A stretch of DNA of 56,505 nucleotides from Paenibacillus piscarius (GTDB lineage Bacteria > Bacillota > Bacilli > Paenibacillales > Paenibacillaceae): NCBI RefSeq assembly GCF_022234545.1, contig NZ_JAIEUI010000033.1, positions 1-56,505 on the forward strand, written 5' to 3'. The translations under genes were made by a program, and so were the position numbers. Shown here piece after piece: positions 1 through 8,071 of this stretch (its first letter is position 1; each line of letters begins with the position of its first letter). A model generated the notes under the pieces. It saw only the letters and a program-made list of their open reading frames with translations, searched no databases and had not been told where the DNA came from.

Positions 1-65
1 ATGAGGGAAAACCTCACGTACGGTTTGATGAGGAGGGGCTGGGTTATACCAGCCCTTTACTCTAG
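1..65 (+). mobile_element. 3' end of a group II intron (domains V and VI), cut by window edge
   Basis: Bases 1-26 match the 3' two thirds of a bacterial group II intron domain V: a GAGG/CCTC stem capped by a GNRA-type loop, followed by CGTACGGTT. The 5' strand of domain V (expected GAGCCGT) would lie just outside the window. Bases 37-55 form a GGGCTGG/CCAGCCC stem that fits domain VI, and the element then ends in TTTACTCTA, the typical 3' end of bacterial introns. The intron-encoded reverse transcriptase should lie immediately upstream, outside this window. The exact 3' splice site (about 64/65) is inferred from the terminal motif. Confidence 0.8.
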
Positions 66-110
66 ATTGGCTGATGCGGAGTTCGGACCTGTAATGGCGG
101 GTTTGAGGGC

Positions 111-151
111 GCGTGGACGAAATGTAATCGAAAAACCGATCACATTACGCT
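111..151 (+). repeat. Single copy of palindromic repeat family 1
   Basis: The stretch has a GGCGCGTGG box, three variable bases, then AAATGTAATCG-AAAAA-CCGATCACATT, a hairpin with an A-rich loop. The same layout recurs in tandem at 11329-11747, 49484-49680 and 56415-56505. Here it stands alone between the group II intron end and the HIT gene, whose ribosome site (AAGGAGGAGG) follows directly. Confidence 0.85.
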
Positions 152-167
152 AAGGAGGAGGATCATC

Positions 168-839
168 ATGGATTGCCTGGGGTGCAGAATAGCAAACGGG
201 GTGGAGCCCGGCCTGAATATAGTTTATGAGAATGAATATATCGCCTGTGTGCTTGATATCGATCCGTTCAATGAAGGACATACGCTGATTCTTCCGAAAA
301 AGCATTATTGGGATGTCGATGAGATGGATATAGCAACTGCACATGCTGTTATGGAGGCTTCACAGAAGCTTTCGGCTCTGCTTAAACGCTTGTACCAGCC
401 GGATGGAATCCGAATTATTGCCGTTGGCGGCAAATTCATTGATCTGACCCACTATCACATGCATGTGCTGCCCCGGTATGAGGAGGACGGGCTGCTGTGG
501 GGTGAACCGCTGCACCCGGATGGGGCCGGAGAGCGGCTGGAGGAGACCAGGCGGAGAATGGCGGAAGCGCTGGAGGTGCTGACCATGAAAGAGCCAATGC
601 TGAAAAAAGCGATGGACACGCTGGAGTTTCTGAGTCAGGATGCGGCCGCGCGAATGGCTTATGATGCCCGAATGAAGGCACTGAGCGATGAGCATTCCCG
701 TATTGAAAGTGCTGAAGCAAAGGGGAGAGCAGAGACTAGCAGAGAAATCGCTAACCGTCTGTTGGATCGTGGCATAGACCTGCACACCATCTCGGAAGCC
801 ACCGGGCTGTCCCTTGAAGAAATTAAGGCATTGAGCTAG
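168..839 (+). CDS. HIT-family hydrolase fused to a transposase-type C-terminal tail
   Basis: A 223-aa protein. Residues 1-137 form a histidine-triad (HIT) domain with the catalytic motif HYHMHV (H95, H97, H99), the nucleotide-binding fold of AMP-lysine/Ap4A-type hydrolases. From about residue 138 (KEPMLKKAMDTLEFLSQD) to the end it resembles the tail of Rpn/PD-(D/E)XK-family transposases: a charged helical stretch followed by the 'AKGRAETSREIANRLLDRGI' segment and a GLSLEEIKAL ending. HIT proteins are normally 110-150 aa, so the last 85 residues are extra. The start follows a strong AAGGAGGAGG site. The HIT assignment is secure; the origin of the tail from a transposase is inference. The substrate cannot be told from sequence. 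Confidence 0.85.
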   Translation: MDCLGCRIANGVEPGLNIVYENEYIACVLDIDPFNEGHTLILPKKHYWDVDEMDIATAHAVMEASQKLSALLKRLYQPDGIRIIAVGGKFIDLTHYHMHVLPRYEEDGLLWGEPLHPDGAGERLEETRRRMAEALEVLTMKEPMLKKAMDTLEFLSQDAAARMAYDARMKALSDEHSRIESAEAKGRAETSREIANRLLDRGIDLHTISEATGLSLEEIKALS

Positions 840-893
840 TAAGCGGCGGCGAGTTTGCTAACAATCATTTAATAAGTTTACTTTTTCATGGAA

Positions 894-919
894 GGCAGCC
901 CCCGGGCTGTCTTTCTTTT
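894..919 (+). terminator. Rho-independent terminator after the HIT gene
   Basis: GGCAGCCC pairs with GGGCTGTC (one G-U pair) and is followed by TTTCTTTT. It lies 55 bases after the HIT stop codon. Confidence 0.75.
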
Positions 920-970
920 GAAATATAAGAATTTATATGTTGCACACGATAACTTATCCTTATATTTCTC

Positions 971-1016
971 GCTGAAACGATATCGTCCTTAAAAAGGACG
1001 GCAAAGCCGTTTCTGC
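971..1016. repeat. Compact two-tier hairpin element
   Basis: Outer arms GAAACG (974-979) and CGTTTC (1008-1013) enclose inner arms CGTCCTT (984-990) and AAGGACG (994-1000) with a 3-base loop. GC pairs at 971-972/1015-1016 extend the foot. There is no T-tract, so it is not a plain terminator. It resembles REP/foldback elements of bacterial intergenic regions; copy number elsewhere is unknown. The rest of 920-1118 shows nothing else I recognise. Confidence 0.5.
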
Positions 1017-1134
1017 TTAGTCCAAGCTCTATCAGCTTTATCACAGGCAGGCAGCAGAATTTATACCTGGTGAATACTTTGTGATATGATTTGAGGTAGA
1101 ACGTATAGAAACTTACTTTAGGGGAGTGGATCGG

Positions 1135-2331
1135 GTGAAAAACATGCGTATGCTGGCCGGGGCTGCGGTCATGGTGCTGGTGCTGGGACTTGTTAATTTT
1201 TATATTGGATGGCACCTCTGGGTTCTGCTCCAGGAATGGAGTCCGGGGATTCATGCTGCCGTCTACTGGACGGTGTTCCTCGTCATTGCCTTCTCATATA
1301 TTCTGGGCAGAATTCCGCTGCCGCAGCCAATCCGGCCGGTGGGACGGCTGTTTAAGGTGATTGGCTCCTATTATTTGGCTTGTATGGAGTTTGCGGTGAT
1401 CATGCTGCCGCTGGCTGATCTGCTCTATGGTGTGCTGGCGCTCGCAGGCGCGGATCTCTCTGCTTATGTAACCGAAGCTGGCGCAACGCTGCTTGCACTG
1501 CTAGCTATTTTCCTGATCTGGGGCTCCCGCAATGCCTGGAGTACGGTGGTGCGTACCCACCGGCTGCAGGTGGATAAATCGATTGGAACCAGTGTTCCAC
1601 TGACGGTGGCTGTCGCTTCCGACCTTCATCTGGGTAACATTGTAGGTAACCGCCATCTGCGCCGGATGGTAGAGCGGATCAACGCGATGAAGCCCGATAT
1701 CGTTCTGCTGGCCGGGGATGTGCTGGATGACAGCATTGAGCCTTTTCTGCGCAACGGGATGGAGCAGCAGTTGAAGCAGCTTAAGGCTCGTCACGGGGTC
1801 TATGCAGTGTTGGGGAACCATGAGTATTACGGCGGCTCGATTGCACAGTACACCGAAGTGATGCAGAGTATCGGCATTAAGGTGCTGCAGGATGAAGTCG
1901 TAGAGACTTCTGGAGTGTACGTGGTTGGGCGCAAGGACAAGACTGCCGAAGCGATGGCGGGCGGACGGCTCAGCGTGGAGGCACTGCTGGAGGGAGTGGA
2001 CCGCAGCAAGCCGATTCTGATGATGGACCATCAGCCGACCGGCTTCGGGGCAGCGTCTGAGGCCGGGGTAGATGTCCTGCTGTCGGGACATACGCACCGC
2101 GGGCAGATTGCGCCGAACCACTGGATTACGAGACGGCTGTTTGAACTGGACTGGGGCTATCTGCTCAAAAACAAGCTGCATGTCATCGTCTCCTCCGGTT
2201 ACGGCACCTGGGGACCGCCCATCCGGCTGGCCAGCCGTTCGGAGCTGATTAAGCTGGAGATTGTGCTGGAGGGCAGCAAGAGCTACAGCGGAGAAACGGC
2301 CCCGCCTGCGGCTAAGCCTGTAATGATCTAA
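1135..2331 (+). CDS. Membrane-anchored calcineurin-like metallophosphoesterase
   Basis: A 398-aa protein. The first ~140 residues hold about four hydrophobic membrane spans. The rest is a calcineurin-like phosphoesterase domain with all metal-binding motifs: DLHLG (D163, H165), GDVLDD (D195), GNHEYY (N228, H229), an HQP histidine, and GHTHRGQ (H319, H321). This resembles the YkuE/YpbG type of bacterial membrane-linked phosphoesterases; the active site probably faces one side of the membrane next to lipid substrates, but the substrate is unknown. The frame opens at a GTG at 1126, but AGGGGAG at 1119-1125 sits 8-9 bases before GTG 1135, so 1135 is the likelier start. It is single-gene, followed by a terminator. 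Confidence 0.85.
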   Translation: MKNMRMLAGAAVMVLVLGLVNFYIGWHLWVLLQEWSPGIHAAVYWTVFLVIAFSYILGRIPLPQPIRPVGRLFKVIGSYYLACMEFAVIMLPLADLLYGVLALAGADLSAYVTEAGATLLALLAIFLIWGSRNAWSTVVRTHRLQVDKSIGTSVPLTVAVASDLHLGNIVGNRHLRRMVERINAMKPDIVLLAGDVLDDSIEPFLRNGMEQQLKQLKARHGVYAVLGNHEYYGGSIAQYTEVMQSIGIKVLQDEVVETSGVYVVGRKDKTAEAMAGGRLSVEALLEGVDRSKPILMMDHQPTGFGAASEAGVDVLLSGHTHRGQIAPNHWITRRLFELDWGYLLKNKLHVIVSSGYGTWGPPIRLASRSELIKLEIVLEGSKSYSGETAPPAAKPVMI

Positions 2332-2361
2332 TCCCCTAACCTATCCTTATATCGGCAGAGC

Positions 2362-2399
2362 AAGTCCCTGGACTTCCGTGTGAAGCTCAGGGGCTTTTT
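2362..2399 (+). terminator. Rho-independent terminator after the metallophosphoesterase
   Basis: AGTCCCTG pairs with CAGGGGCT and runs into TTTTT. A smaller GACTTC/GAAGCTC pairing is possible inside the loop. Confidence 0.75.
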
Positions 2400-2432
2400 G
2401 GTGCCACTGGCAGCGGAGTTTAATAATAGGCT

Positions 2433-2461
2433 TTGACAACAGGCCCGAAATCGGATAGTCT
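2433..2461 (+). promoter_or_regulatory. Sigma-A-type promoter of the marR gene
   Basis: TTGACA (2433-2438), a 17-base spacer and TAGTCT (2456-2461). The -10 ends about 50 bases before the MarR start, and the palindrome at 2473-2490 covers the expected transcript start. Confidence 0.6.
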
Positions 2462-2472
2462 ATGTGTGAATA

Positions 2473-2490
2473 TAGTTAAGCTATTAACTA
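2473..2490. promoter_or_regulatory. Palindromic operator candidate for the adjacent MarR protein
   Basis: TAGTTAAGCTATTAACTA is a perfect 7-bp inverted repeat around GCTA, the size and AT-rich style of MarR-family operators. It lies just downstream of the -10 box and 21 bases before the marR start, where binding would block its own transcription. Autoregulation is inferred from family habit and position. Confidence 0.65.
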
Positions 2491-2511
2491 AATGGAGCTG
2501 AGTGCGAACCA

Positions 2512-2970
2512 ATGGATGATTTGGATGATTTGCAGCAGTATGTACTGGAACTGCCGCTAGCTAATAAGCTGTTCTTCACTCTGGTGGAAGCGACCGCAGG
2601 CGCTGTAGCCGTCTCCGAGAAATACTGGCAGGCGCAAGGGCTGAACGGTGCACGTATCCGCGTACTGGTGGAGATTGCGAAGCATGGGGGGACAATCCTG
2701 CCTTCACTGCTGGCCAGCAGAATTGGCGTCACCAAAGCGAATATCAGCCTGCTGCTGACTCCGCTGGAGAAGGAGGGCTATATCTCGCGGGCCGCTCATG
2801 CGGAGGATGGGCGCAAAACGGTCATTTCATTGACCGGGGCAGGCAGGCGGCTGCTAATGGAGCAGCTCCCGGGGAACAGGGAAGCGGTGGCGGCCGTGAT
2901 GAACCGGCTGGACGAAGCAGAGCAGCGGCTGCTGCTGGGACTGCTGGGCAAGCTTAGTCAGCAGGAATAA
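2512..2970 (+). CDS. MarR-family transcriptional regulator
   Basis: A 152-aa protein with the winged-helix layout of MarR regulators: an N-terminal dimer helix, HTH at about residues 60-85 (LPSLLASRIGVTKANISLLL), a wing (AHAEDGRKTVISLT, ~100-113) and a C-terminal dimerisation helix. It is followed 58 bases later, in the same direction, by an NmrA-type oxidoreductase, the usual partner of small redox- or xenobiotic-sensing regulators. A perfect palindrome upstream suggests autorepression. The ribosome site is weak (GGAG 14 bases before ATG). Confidence 0.85.
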   Translation: MDDLDDLQQYVLELPLANKLFFTLVEATAGAVAVSEKYWQAQGLNGARIRVLVEIAKHGGTILPSLLASRIGVTKANISLLLTPLEKEGYISRAAHAEDGRKTVISLTGAGRRLLMEQLPGNREAVAAVMNRLDEAEQRLLLGLLGKLSQQE

Positions 2971-3028
2971 GCTTAGAAGCTCCAGCGGCTGTTCGTGAGC
3001 GGCTACATTTACTAGGAGGAATAAGTCT

Positions 3029-3844
3029 ATGAGAATATTAATTACAGGAGCTAACGGACAACTGGGGAGTCAGATTATTGAACTGCTTCGCCACCGCATC
3101 CCGGCTGGGCAGATTGTGGCCGGTGTCAGACAGATGGAACAAGCCGCACATCTCAGAGAGCAGGGCATAGAAATCCGTTACGTGGACTATGACATGCCGG
3201 AATCGTTGTCGGCGGCTGTTCAAGGCATTTCCCGGCTGCTGCTGATTTCCAGCCCGCATCAGGATGACAGTGTCCGGCTGACCCAGCACAAGCAGGTGAT
3301 CGCTGCGGCGAAGGCAGGCGGGGTGAAGCACCTGCTCTATACGGGCCTGGCCTTCTCCGGGTGGACAGCAGGCAAGGATACGCCGGATAATGTGCACGCA
3401 TTAACGGAACAGGCTATCGCGGCATCCGGGCTGGAGTATACTTTTTTGCGTAATGGGCTGTATATGGATTTCGTAGGGGTGCTGGGGCTGAAGGAGGCTA
3501 TGTCCAGCGGTGAGCTGGTGACTGCGCCGGGCCCCTGGGCATTCAATGCGGTAACGCGCAGCGACCTGGCTCTGGCTGCGGCTGCTGTGCTTGGCACAGA
3601 AGCTTCGGGCAATAAGATATACGAGCTAACCGCATCGCAGACGTGGGATTTCGCTGATCTGGCAGCAGTATTAACTGAGGTTGCCGGGAGTAAAGTGGTT
3701 CATCGTGAGGATGCGGGCGTGCAGCACTGGATCTATGCTTTTCTAAGCAGATTGGATACGTCTTCTACCTCGCGGGATCTGGAGCAGCTTATGGGCAGGC
3801 CTGTAACAACACTGAAGGATAGTATTCTTCCATTCCTGGAGTAG
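3029..3844 (+). CDS. NmrA-family NAD(P)-binding oxidoreductase (QorB-like)
   Basis: A 271-aa protein beginning with a Rossmann dinucleotide site ITGANGQLGSQ (residues 5-15). The atypical short-chain reductase layout, without a clear YxxxK catalytic pair, fits the NmrA/QorB group, which includes quinone reductases and redox sensors. The start is set by AGGAGGA 9 bases before ATG. It probably shares a transcript with the upstream MarR gene, which suggests a response to quinones, electrophiles or similar compounds; this is context-based inference. Confidence 0.8.
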   Translation: MRILITGANGQLGSQIIELLRHRIPAGQIVAGVRQMEQAAHLREQGIEIRYVDYDMPESLSAAVQGISRLLLISSPHQDDSVRLTQHKQVIAAAKAGGVKHLLYTGLAFSGWTAGKDTPDNVHALTEQAIAASGLEYTFLRNGLYMDFVGVLGLKEAMSSGELVTAPGPWAFNAVTRSDLALAAAAVLGTEASGNKIYELTASQTWDFADLAAVLTEVAGSKVVHREDAGVQHWIYAFLSRLDTSSTSRDLEQLMGRPVTTLKDSILPFLE

Positions 3845-3918
3845 ATGCGGTTGTCAGCGGCGGGGTTTGTTGCTAGTATGATGTCATTGATCTGGAAGCC
3901 GGAAGGAGAGTATATCGC

Positions 3919-4596
3919 TTGAAAAAAATATTAGTAGCCGACGACGACGTTCATATCCGCACGCTCCTGCGGCATGTGCTGATGAGAGACGGGTATCTGG
4001 TGGCTGAAGCCGGGGACGGCCGGGAAGCGGCCACGCTGATGAAGGAGCAGACGGTGGATCTGGCGGTGGTGGATGTGATGATGCCGCATATGGATGGTCT
4101 GGAGCTGTGTGCGCATATTCGCGAGACCTACGACATCCCCATCATTCTGCTGACGGCCCGCCAGCAGCTTAGCGACAAGGAGCAGGGCTATCTGCGCGGG
4201 ACAGATGATTATGTCACCAAGCCGTTTGAGCCGGAGGAGCTGCTGTTCCGCATCAAGGCGTTGTTCCGCCGTTACTCGATCGCTTCCGATGATAGAATCC
4301 GCCTCAATTCCATTGTCATTGACCGTAAGAATTACGAGATCAGCGACGGAACGGACGTGCTGCTGCTGCCGGTTAAGGAATTCGAGCTGCTGGCCCAATT
4401 GGCCCAGTATCCGGGGCGCCTGTTCACGCGCGGGGAGCTGATTGAGCTGGTCTGGGGCGCGGATTATGAAGGGGATGAGCGGACGGTGGATGTACATATC
4501 AAGCGGTTGCGGCAGCGGTTCAGCGGGCATCAGGATGATTTTGTGATCCGCACTGTAAGGGGTATCGGCTATAAAGTAGACTTGGTGAACGCATGA
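3919..4596 (+). CDS. OmpR/PhoB-family response regulator
   Basis: A 225-aa protein starting at TTG behind GGAAGGAG. The receiver domain (1-117) has the acidic pair D8/D9, phosphoacceptor D52 (VVDVMMP), T79 and K101 (DDYVTKPF). The C-terminal winged helix (~125-222) ends with the usual VRGIGYKV strand. Its stop overlaps the start of the histidine kinase by four bases (ATGA), so the two are translationally coupled. The target is probably the ABC permease/ATPase pair downstream, as in many Bacillota exporter/sensor modules, but this is inferred from position. Confidence 0.93.
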   Translation: MKKILVADDDVHIRTLLRHVLMRDGYLVAEAGDGREAATLMKEQTVDLAVVDVMMPHMDGLELCAHIRETYDIPIILLTARQQLSDKEQGYLRGTDDYVTKPFEPEELLFRIKALFRRYSIASDDRIRLNSIVIDRKNYEISDGTDVLLLPVKEFELLAQLAQYPGRLFTRGELIELVWGADYEGDERTVDVHIKRLRQRFSGHQDDFVIRTVRGIGYKVDLVNA

Positions 4597-5981
4597 GATC
4601 GCTCTATGTAAGGATGAGTATCGTCTTCTGCTCGGTAATTATCATCAGCAGTGTGCTGGGGTTCCTGGCTTCGAACCTCTATTACCAGTCGCAGATCAAG
4701 CCGAAGAACGATGCCAAGCTGACCCGGATGGCAGTCGGACTGCAGCAATTCATTCAGGATCACCCGGATGCGGTAGAGGAATATCTGCTGAGCACCGCAT
4801 CTCTGGGCTATAAGATGTATCTGGTCAATGCGGACGGGGAGGAACGCTTTTATGGCCTGCCGTTTCGCAAAAATGACCTCCGGCAAGAAGATCTGCGCAG
4901 CGTGTTAGCCGGAGAGATCTATCATGGGGTGGGCAATTTTCCGGGACAGCTGTTCGTGACCGGCTTCTTCGACAACCAGCTCAGCAATTCCATAGGTGTG
5001 CCTGTGCAGATCAACGGCGAGACGTATGCTTTGTTCATGCGGCCGGATGCCCAGGTGCAGTTCGGGGAGCTGCGGATCTTTTTTGTCGTGCTGATTGCTG
5101 TCATTATCCTGCTGAGCCTGTGGTTCGTGCTGGTTAGTGTGCTGCACGTGGTGAAGCCGATTACCCGGTTAACCGAAGCCACCCAAAAAATCTCTATGGG
5201 CAGATACGACATCAAGCTGTATACCGCCCGGCGGGACGAGATCGGCCAGCTCGCTTCGCATTTCATGACCATGAGCCGGGAGCTGGAACGGACGAACCGG
5301 GCCCGGCAGGACTTCGTTGCCAATGTCTCGCATGAGATTGAATCGCCGTTAACCTCCATCCAGGGATTCGCCCATACGCTGCAGGACAATACTCTGCCAG
5401 AGGCCCAGCGGCTGGAGTACCTTACTATTATCGGGGAAGAGAGCCGGCGGCTGTCGATGCTCAGCAAGCAGCTCCTGACCTTGTCCTCGCTTGATTATGA
5501 TGAACACGCCCTGCAGAAGACGAGCTTCGACTTGCGGGCCCAGCTGCGCCAGGTTATTCAGATTATGGAATGGCATCTGACACAGAAGGAGCTTGCCGTA
5601 AGACTTCATGCCGATGATCTGACGCTGCAGGGTGATCCGAATCTGCTCTATCAGGTATGGATGAATCTGGTGTCGAACGCAATCAAATACACCCCGGCCG
5701 GCGGGACGATCAGCATTAACGCACATCTGGAGGCGGATCGATGTATCGTTACAGTGAAGGATACCGGGGAGGGCATTCCAGCGGACCAGCTGCCAATGAT
5801 CTTCGACCGGTTCTACAAGGGGGATCAGTCACGTTCCCGTGAACGTAACAGCAGCGGATTGGGGCTGGCCATCGCCCAGAAGATTATTCAGGCGCATCAC
5901 GGGACGATTGAGGTGGCGAGTACAGTGGGGGAAGGGACTACATTTACCGTCTCACTTCCCTGCCACCCTGGCGCTATATAG
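4593..5981 (+). CDS. Membrane sensor histidine kinase with HAMP domain
   Basis: A 462-aa kinase. Membrane spans at about 7-27 and 161-183 enclose an extracytoplasmic sensor of ~130 residues; a HAMP domain follows (~184-236). The H-box is NVSHEIESPLTSI with phosphoacceptor H247. The ATPase domain has the N box (NLVSNAIKYTP), G1 (DTGEGIP) and G2 (GLGLAIAQKI). It is the cognate kinase of the regulator it overlaps. The stop codon TAG (5979-5981) lies inside the left arm of the foldback element that begins at about 5972, so the last two or three residues come from the element. Confidence 0.92.
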   Translation: MRSLYVRMSIVFCSVIIISSVLGFLASNLYYQSQIKPKNDAKLTRMAVGLQQFIQDHPDAVEEYLLSTASLGYKMYLVNADGEERFYGLPFRKNDLRQEDLRSVLAGEIYHGVGNFPGQLFVTGFFDNQLSNSIGVPVQINGETYALFMRPDAQVQFGELRIFFVVLIAVIILLSLWFVLVSVLHVVKPITRLTEATQKISMGRYDIKLYTARRDEIGQLASHFMTMSRELERTNRARQDFVANVSHEIESPLTSIQGFAHTLQDNTLPEAQRLEYLTIIGEESRRLSMLSKQLLTLSSLDYDEHALQKTSFDLRAQLRQVIQIMEWHLTQKELAVRLHADDLTLQGDPNLLYQVWMNLVSNAIKYTPAGGTISINAHLEADRCIVTVKDTGEGIPADQLPMIFDRFYKGDQSRSRERNSSGLGLAIAQKIIQAHHGTIEVASTVGEGTTFTVSLPCHPGAI

Positions 5982-6188
5982 ATTGAGTAGGCAATTATAA
6001 AGCAGATGAAAGCTGCGGAGGGGAATTTGGAACTGTAGGAGCGATAGCGTCCGCCTTTGTTACCGGATTTCCACCGCGATGCGGTAGAATTCAAGAAATC
6101 TGGGAACAACAGCGGCCGGAAGTCCAACATTCACTGCAGCAGCGCATAACATCAGCTTTGAGCTGTCTATTATTCAATCTATATAGTG
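5972..6188. mobile_element. MITE-like foldback element of about 215 bp
   Basis: Terminal inverted repeats: CTATATAGATTGAGTA (5974-5989) against TATTCAATCTATATAG (6171-6186), one mismatch in 16. Inward, further arms match: GAATTTGGAACT against AGTCCAACATTC, CCGC/GCGG, and GATTTC against GAAATC. The apex is ACCGC-GAT-GCGGT (6073-6085). The whole unit can fold into one long imperfect hairpin, with no room for a transposase. It separates the two-component system from the ABC pair and contributes the kinase stop codon. No target-site duplication is evident. I believe related repeats occur in other Paenibacillus sequences but cannot confirm it here. Confidence 0.7.
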
Positions 6189-6260
6189 TAATTCCGAATT
6201 CATACTCCGTTCATCTTCACTCCTTACACTGTGGATATACAGATTAGAAGGAGTGGTATT

Positions 6261-7379
6261 ATGTTTCTGGCTATACGTGAGATGAGGCACTCCAAAGCGC
6301 GTTACGGCCTCATTATGGTGATTATGCTGCTCGTATCATTCCTGGTCCTCTTCGTAACCGGGCTGGCGAGAGGACTATCCTATGCCAATATTTCAGCGCT
6401 GCAAAATATGCCTGCCTCCTACTTCGCGGTGCAGAGCGACGCGGATCATACGTTCCGGCGGTCACAGTTAGGTGATACGGAGCTTGCCGCAGTGCGGGAG
6501 GTAACCGGAGAGGCAAAGGCCACTCCGCTTGGGGTACAGACCAGTACGATTACGGCTGCCGGTGCGGATGTGAAGGCGGATGTTACTTTTTTTGCGGTGG
6601 ATATGAAGGGAATGCTGGCGCCTACAGTAACGGAGGGGGCAGGGCTGACCAATGAGGTTCAAGGCAGTGCAGTTGCCGATGCTAAGCTGAAGCAGTCCGG
6701 CGTTACACTGGGCAGTACGATCCGGGATCAGGCCTCCGGCATGAGCTGGACAGTAACCGGGTTCGTCAAGGACAATTCGTACAGTCATACCCCGGTGGTG
6801 TATATCAATCCGCAGGATTGGCAGGCGATGAAGCAGGGAGCGGTTCAGGCTGGCGGCGGCTCAGGCAATGCCCCGTACAATGTAATCGCGCTGGATATAA
6901 CGGCGGATCAAGCTGCGCAGATTGCGGATCAGCAAAAGTCTATAGAAGTGATTACACAGAAGCAGGCAATTTCAAGTGTTCCCGGGTATGCCGCCGAGCA
7001 GAATTCGCTGCTCATGATGATTGTTTTCCTGTTCGTCATTGCTGCTGTGGTTCTGGCGGTATTCTTCTATGTGATCACGATCCAGAAGACCAGCCAGTTC
7101 GGCATCCTGAAGGCGATGGGGACGAAGATGTCCTACCTGGCCTGGAGTGTGGTCGGTCAAGTCATGCTGCTGTCGGTAACGAGTCTGGTGCTTGGTATTC
7201 TGCTGACACTGGGAATGAATATGGGCCTGCCGGATACGATGCCGTTCGAGCTGGATGGACAGACGATGCTGCTGACCGGTCTGCTGTTCATCGGGATGTC
7301 GCTGCTGGGCTCGCTGATCTCGGTAGCAAGAGTAGCCAAGGTGGATGCCTTGGAAGCGATAGGGAGGGCTGGAGCATGA
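6261..7379 (+). CDS. ABC transporter permease, FtsX/MacB type
   Basis: A 372-aa membrane protein: one N-terminal span (~14-36), a long extracytoplasmic domain (MacB-type periplasmic core, ~40-245), then three spans (~255-365) of an FtsX domain. This is the layout of exporters for lipids, peptides or lipoproteins, or of mechanotransmission complexes. An in-frame GTG exists at 6231, but AGAAGGAG at 6246-6253 points to ATG 6261. It overlaps the ATPase gene by four bases. The two-component system just upstream is the likely regulator. The substrate is unknown. Confidence 0.88.
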   Translation: MFLAIREMRHSKARYGLIMVIMLLVSFLVLFVTGLARGLSYANISALQNMPASYFAVQSDADHTFRRSQLGDTELAAVREVTGEAKATPLGVQTSTITAAGADVKADVTFFAVDMKGMLAPTVTEGAGLTNEVQGSAVADAKLKQSGVTLGSTIRDQASGMSWTVTGFVKDNSYSHTPVVYINPQDWQAMKQGAVQAGGGSGNAPYNVIALDITADQAAQIADQQKSIEVITQKQAISSVPGYAAEQNSLLMMIVFLFVIAAVVLAVFFYVITIQKTSQFGILKAMGTKMSYLAWSVVGQVMLLSVTSLVLGILLTLGMNMGLPDTMPFELDGQTMLLTGLLFIGMSLLGSLISVARVAKVDALEAIGRAGA

Positions 7380-8053
7380 GTGCCAAGCTAGTGATGAGAC
7401 AAGTGACTAAGACCTACGGTGATGGAGACGGGGCCATGACAGTGCTGAATAATCTGAATTTCACAGTGAATGAGGGCGAATTCGTTGCGGTACTGGGACC
7501 CTCCGGCTCCGGCAAAAGCACCTTTCTCTCCACAGCCGGCGCCCTGCTCACCCCCACCAGCGGCGAAATTATCCTCGACGGCGAACCGCTCGGGAACAAA
7601 GACAAGGGAGAGCTTACCGAGCTGAGGCTGCAACGAATCGGCTTCATGTTCCAGAGCGCACAGCTGCTGCCTTACCTGAAGGTGGAGGAGCAGCTGCTCT
7701 ATGTAGCGAAGCTGGCCAATCTCAGCACGAAGGAAGCGAAGAACCGCGCGGCTGATCTGCTGAAGCGGCTGGGGATCTGGGAGCGCCGCAACCATTATCC
7801 GGAAAAGCTGTCGGGCGGCGAGAAGCAGCGGGTCGCCATCGCCCGGGCCTGGATGAACAAGCCGGCGATCCTGTTCGCCGACGAGCCGACTGCGAGCCTG
7901 GACTACAGCCGCGGCCGGGAAGTGGTGCAGATGATCGCGGAAGAGGTGCGCAGCGAAGGTAAGGCTGCCGTCATGGTGACCCATGATGAACGGATGCTGG
8001 AGTGGTGTGACCGGGTGCTGCATCTGGCGGACGGTGTGCTTGTAGAGGCGTAG
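7376..8053 (+). CDS. ABC transporter ATP-binding protein (LolD/MacB type)
   Basis: A 225-aa ATPase. Walker A is GPSGSGKS (41-48), the signature is LSGGEKQRVAIARA, and Walker B is ILFADEPTASLD followed by a switch histidine (VTHD). It starts inside the stop codon of the permease gene (ATGA), so they form one complex from one transcript. The length fits the MacB/LolD class that powers FtsX-type permeases. The open frame continues upstream of 7376 through the permease gene, but that part is only an alternative frame. Confidence 0.93.
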   Translation: MSAKLVMRQVTKTYGDGDGAMTVLNNLNFTVNEGEFVAVLGPSGSGKSTFLSTAGALLTPTSGEIILDGEPLGNKDKGELTELRLQRIGFMFQSAQLLPYLKVEEQLLYVAKLANLSTKEAKNRAADLLKRLGIWERRNHYPEKLSGGEKQRVAIARAWMNKPAILFADEPTASLDYSRGREVVQMIAEEVRSEGKAAVMVTHDERMLEWCDRVLHLADGVLVEA

Positions 8054-8071
8054 GAGACGGACGGGATTGAA

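Noticed and set aside
6818..8053. 411-residue open frame extending the ABC ATPase upstream
   Set aside because: The upstream part is an alternative frame of the permease gene; the ATPase start overlaps the permease stop (ATGA at 7376).
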